DNA from: JANXSS01 sp040385645
Lineage (GTDB): Bacteria > Pseudomonadota > Gammaproteobacteria > Burkholderiales > Burkholderiaceae_D
Direction: 5' to 3'
Length of the DNA: 64,000 nt
Assembly: GCA_040385645.1 (NCBI GenBank)
Contig: JAZKGZ010000016.1
Coordinates: 123,888-187,887, forward strand
The first letter of the stretch is position 1; each line of letters starts with the position of its first letter. The notes below the pieces were generated by a model, which saw nothing but the letters and a program-made list of their open reading frames with translations, did not search any database and had not been told where the DNA came from. Position numbers and translations under genes: made by a program. Of the stretch, positions 63,010-64,000 are shown piece after piece.

Positions 63010-63672
63010 ATGTATTTTCACAAACTTCCAACTTACGAAGCACTAGCCGAACTCTTTACCCTGGACTGGGAAACAGGTGAACTGAAGCGCCGGGTACCGT
63101 GCAAGAGCATTAACTTGGCTAGCCAGCGCAATGCCGGGCCTACAAAAGAGCGGTACAAGCAGGTGCGAGTTAATGGTGTGCAATACAGGCAGCACCGTAT
63201 TGTCCTGGTGCTTGCAACCGGGCAGGCGATACCAGAGGGCATGGACGTTGACCACATCAACCTGAATAAACACGATAATCGGCCATGCAATCTTAGGGTC
63301 GTAACCAGATCGCAGAACCGGGCTAACACACGCTTAGCCGTGACAAACAGCAGCGGGTACAAGGGCGTGTGGTACAACCCAGTACGGGGAAAGTTTGAAG
63401 CCCAGATCAATGTTCGGGGTGCACGCCGGAGGCTAGGACGGTTCAGCACCGCCGAGCAAGCAGCCCAGGCTTACGATGCCGCAGCCCTGGCAGCAAATGG
63501 AGAGCACACACTTACGAATGCAGCGCTGGGATTACTCGCACCAGCATGCACCCCAGCATTTCCATACAAAGCACCTACAGCGTTTACAGTGCCGTTGCCG
63601 CCGCCTCCCTTGGGATACATAGCAGCTTTAGCCAATAGCCCCTACAAGGGCGCTCTTGCCACCCTACACTAA
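63010..63672 (+). CDS. HNH endonuclease with AP2 DNA-binding domain
   Basis: A 220-residue homing-type endonuclease. HRIVLVLATGQAIPEGMDVDHINLNKHDNRPCNLRVVTRSQN (about 62-103) is the HNH nuclease core with its conserved Asp-His and Asn. SGYKGVWYNPVRGKFEAQI...LGRFSTAEQAAQAYDAAA (about 114-158) is the AP2 domain. The C-terminal Pro/Ala-rich 50 residues are low complexity. Such genes are common passengers in phages and islands and may promote their own spread. It lies last in the element. Confidence 0.9.
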   Translation: MYFHKLPTYEALAELFTLDWETGELKRRVPCKSINLASQRNAGPTKERYKQVRVNGVQYRQHRIVLVLATGQAIPEGMDVDHINLNKHDNRPCNLRVVTRSQNRANTRLAVTNSSGYKGVWYNPVRGKFEAQINVRGARRRLGRFSTAEQAAQAYDAAALAANGEHTLTNAALGLLAPACTPAFPYKAPTAFTVPLPPPPLGYIAALANSPYKGALATLH

Positions 63673-63712
63673 CACCGTAATTCCGATAGCGTACCCGCAC
63701 GGGCTTGTGCCC

Positions 63713-63884
63713 GCTACCCAGTGCATTAGTTCCCCGCACTGAGGGTAGCAAACCCTTGCCATGCAAGCACATTACCTCAAGGGCTGTACTTGCAAAGGAG
63801 AAAGGATACTGCTGTTACTCAGGGCTACTTGGGCAGAGGTTACCCAGCGTTTCCCAGTATGCCAAGCTACCCAGATTGCTACCC
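63713..63884. promoter_or_regulatory. Cluster of GCTACCC sites at the right end of the island
   Basis: GCTACCC occurs at 63713, 63866 and 63878 and inverted at 63743, with a TTACCCAGC variant at 63840 that also occurs at 55203 near the left end. These are candidate integrase or excisionase arm sites. The rest of this 270-base right-end region has no gene. Confidence 0.6.
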
Positions 63885-63898
63885 TGACCCCAGAAAGC

Positions 63899-63925
63899 AA
63901 AAAGCCCAACCTTATGGGCTGGGCT
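63899..63925 (-). terminator. Island-borne terminator for tRNA-Thr
   Basis: AGCCCA pairs with TGGGCT and CC with GG around a TTAT loop with a small internal mismatch. On the minus strand the stem is followed by five T. It lies 17 bases after the tRNA 3' end and would replace the tRNA terminator displaced to 55047. Confidence 0.65.
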
Positions 63926-63941
63926 AAGTACTTGATTTAAT

Positions 63942-64000
<59 letters not shown>

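Overview
This window is a piece of chromosome from a betaproteobacterium, most likely of the order Burkholderiales. The evidence is a polyhydroxybutyrate gene pair (phaB, phaA) plus a PHB-depolymerase-type esterase, a zinc-free L33, an SlpA-type FKBP beside ispH, a DUF3579 protein, a CobD/CbiB-like membrane protein, and the orders rpmB-rpmG, desaturase-mscS-rsmB-purN and rpsP-rimM-trmD-rplS. The moderate base composition and this gene order would fit Oxalobacteraceae, but the family assignment is inference only.

Layout. Bases 1-3506 (minus strand) carry four genes of a branched-chain amino-acid type ABC transporter (livF cut by the window edge, livG, livM, livH). ispH, fkpB, radC and the rpmB-rpmG ribosomal operon follow, then a minus-strand run of desaturase, MscS-type channel, rsmB, purN and a barstar-like protein. 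Bases 12.1-15.5 kb hold a His/Tyr-rich secreted protein, a patatin-like lipase and a leucine-rich-repeat gene broken by one frameshift. Bases 15.5-19.6 kb are an envelope cluster (adk, kdsB, a Trm112-like protein, lpxK, exbD, exbB), separated from divergent xseA by a region with DnaA-box-like sites. sodB, a glycerate kinase, an unusual OmpR-type regulator, a secreted hydrolase and several small envelope or stress proteins lie between 21 and 28 kb. Then come a PHB-depolymerase-family esterase, fumC, DUF3579, a CobD-like protein, the rpsP-rimM-trmD-rplS operon, a TM2 protein, acyl-CoA dehydrogenase with etfA and etfB, tusA and alaS. From 42.8 kb the plus strand carries a chemoreceptor, glnS, a small monooxygenase, an HDOD signalling pair, sbcB, an S9 peptidase, an S4 protein and a YpfJ-type metalloprotein. 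phaB and phaA are on the minus strand.

The accessory part is an 8.8-kb integrative element (55109-63989) inserted in a tRNA-Thr(CGU) gene. It is bounded by an identical 48-bp repeat that starts exactly at the tRNA CCA end. All its genes point the same way: P4-type tyrosine integrase, an AT-rich secreted protein, a zinc-ribbon protein with a deoxyribosyltransferase/TIR-like domain, a serine resolvase with a res-like upstream region, a gene-free block with six 24-bp repeats (four consecutive intervals of 51-52 bp), a BRO-N protein, a superfamily-2-like ATPase and an HNH-AP2 endonuclease. No virion, portal, terminase or conjugation gene is present. I read it as a small, possibly self-replicating or satellite-like island with a candidate defence cargo gene. 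The spaced repeat array, the flanking GCTACCC sites and the TIR-like protein are the observations most worth following up.
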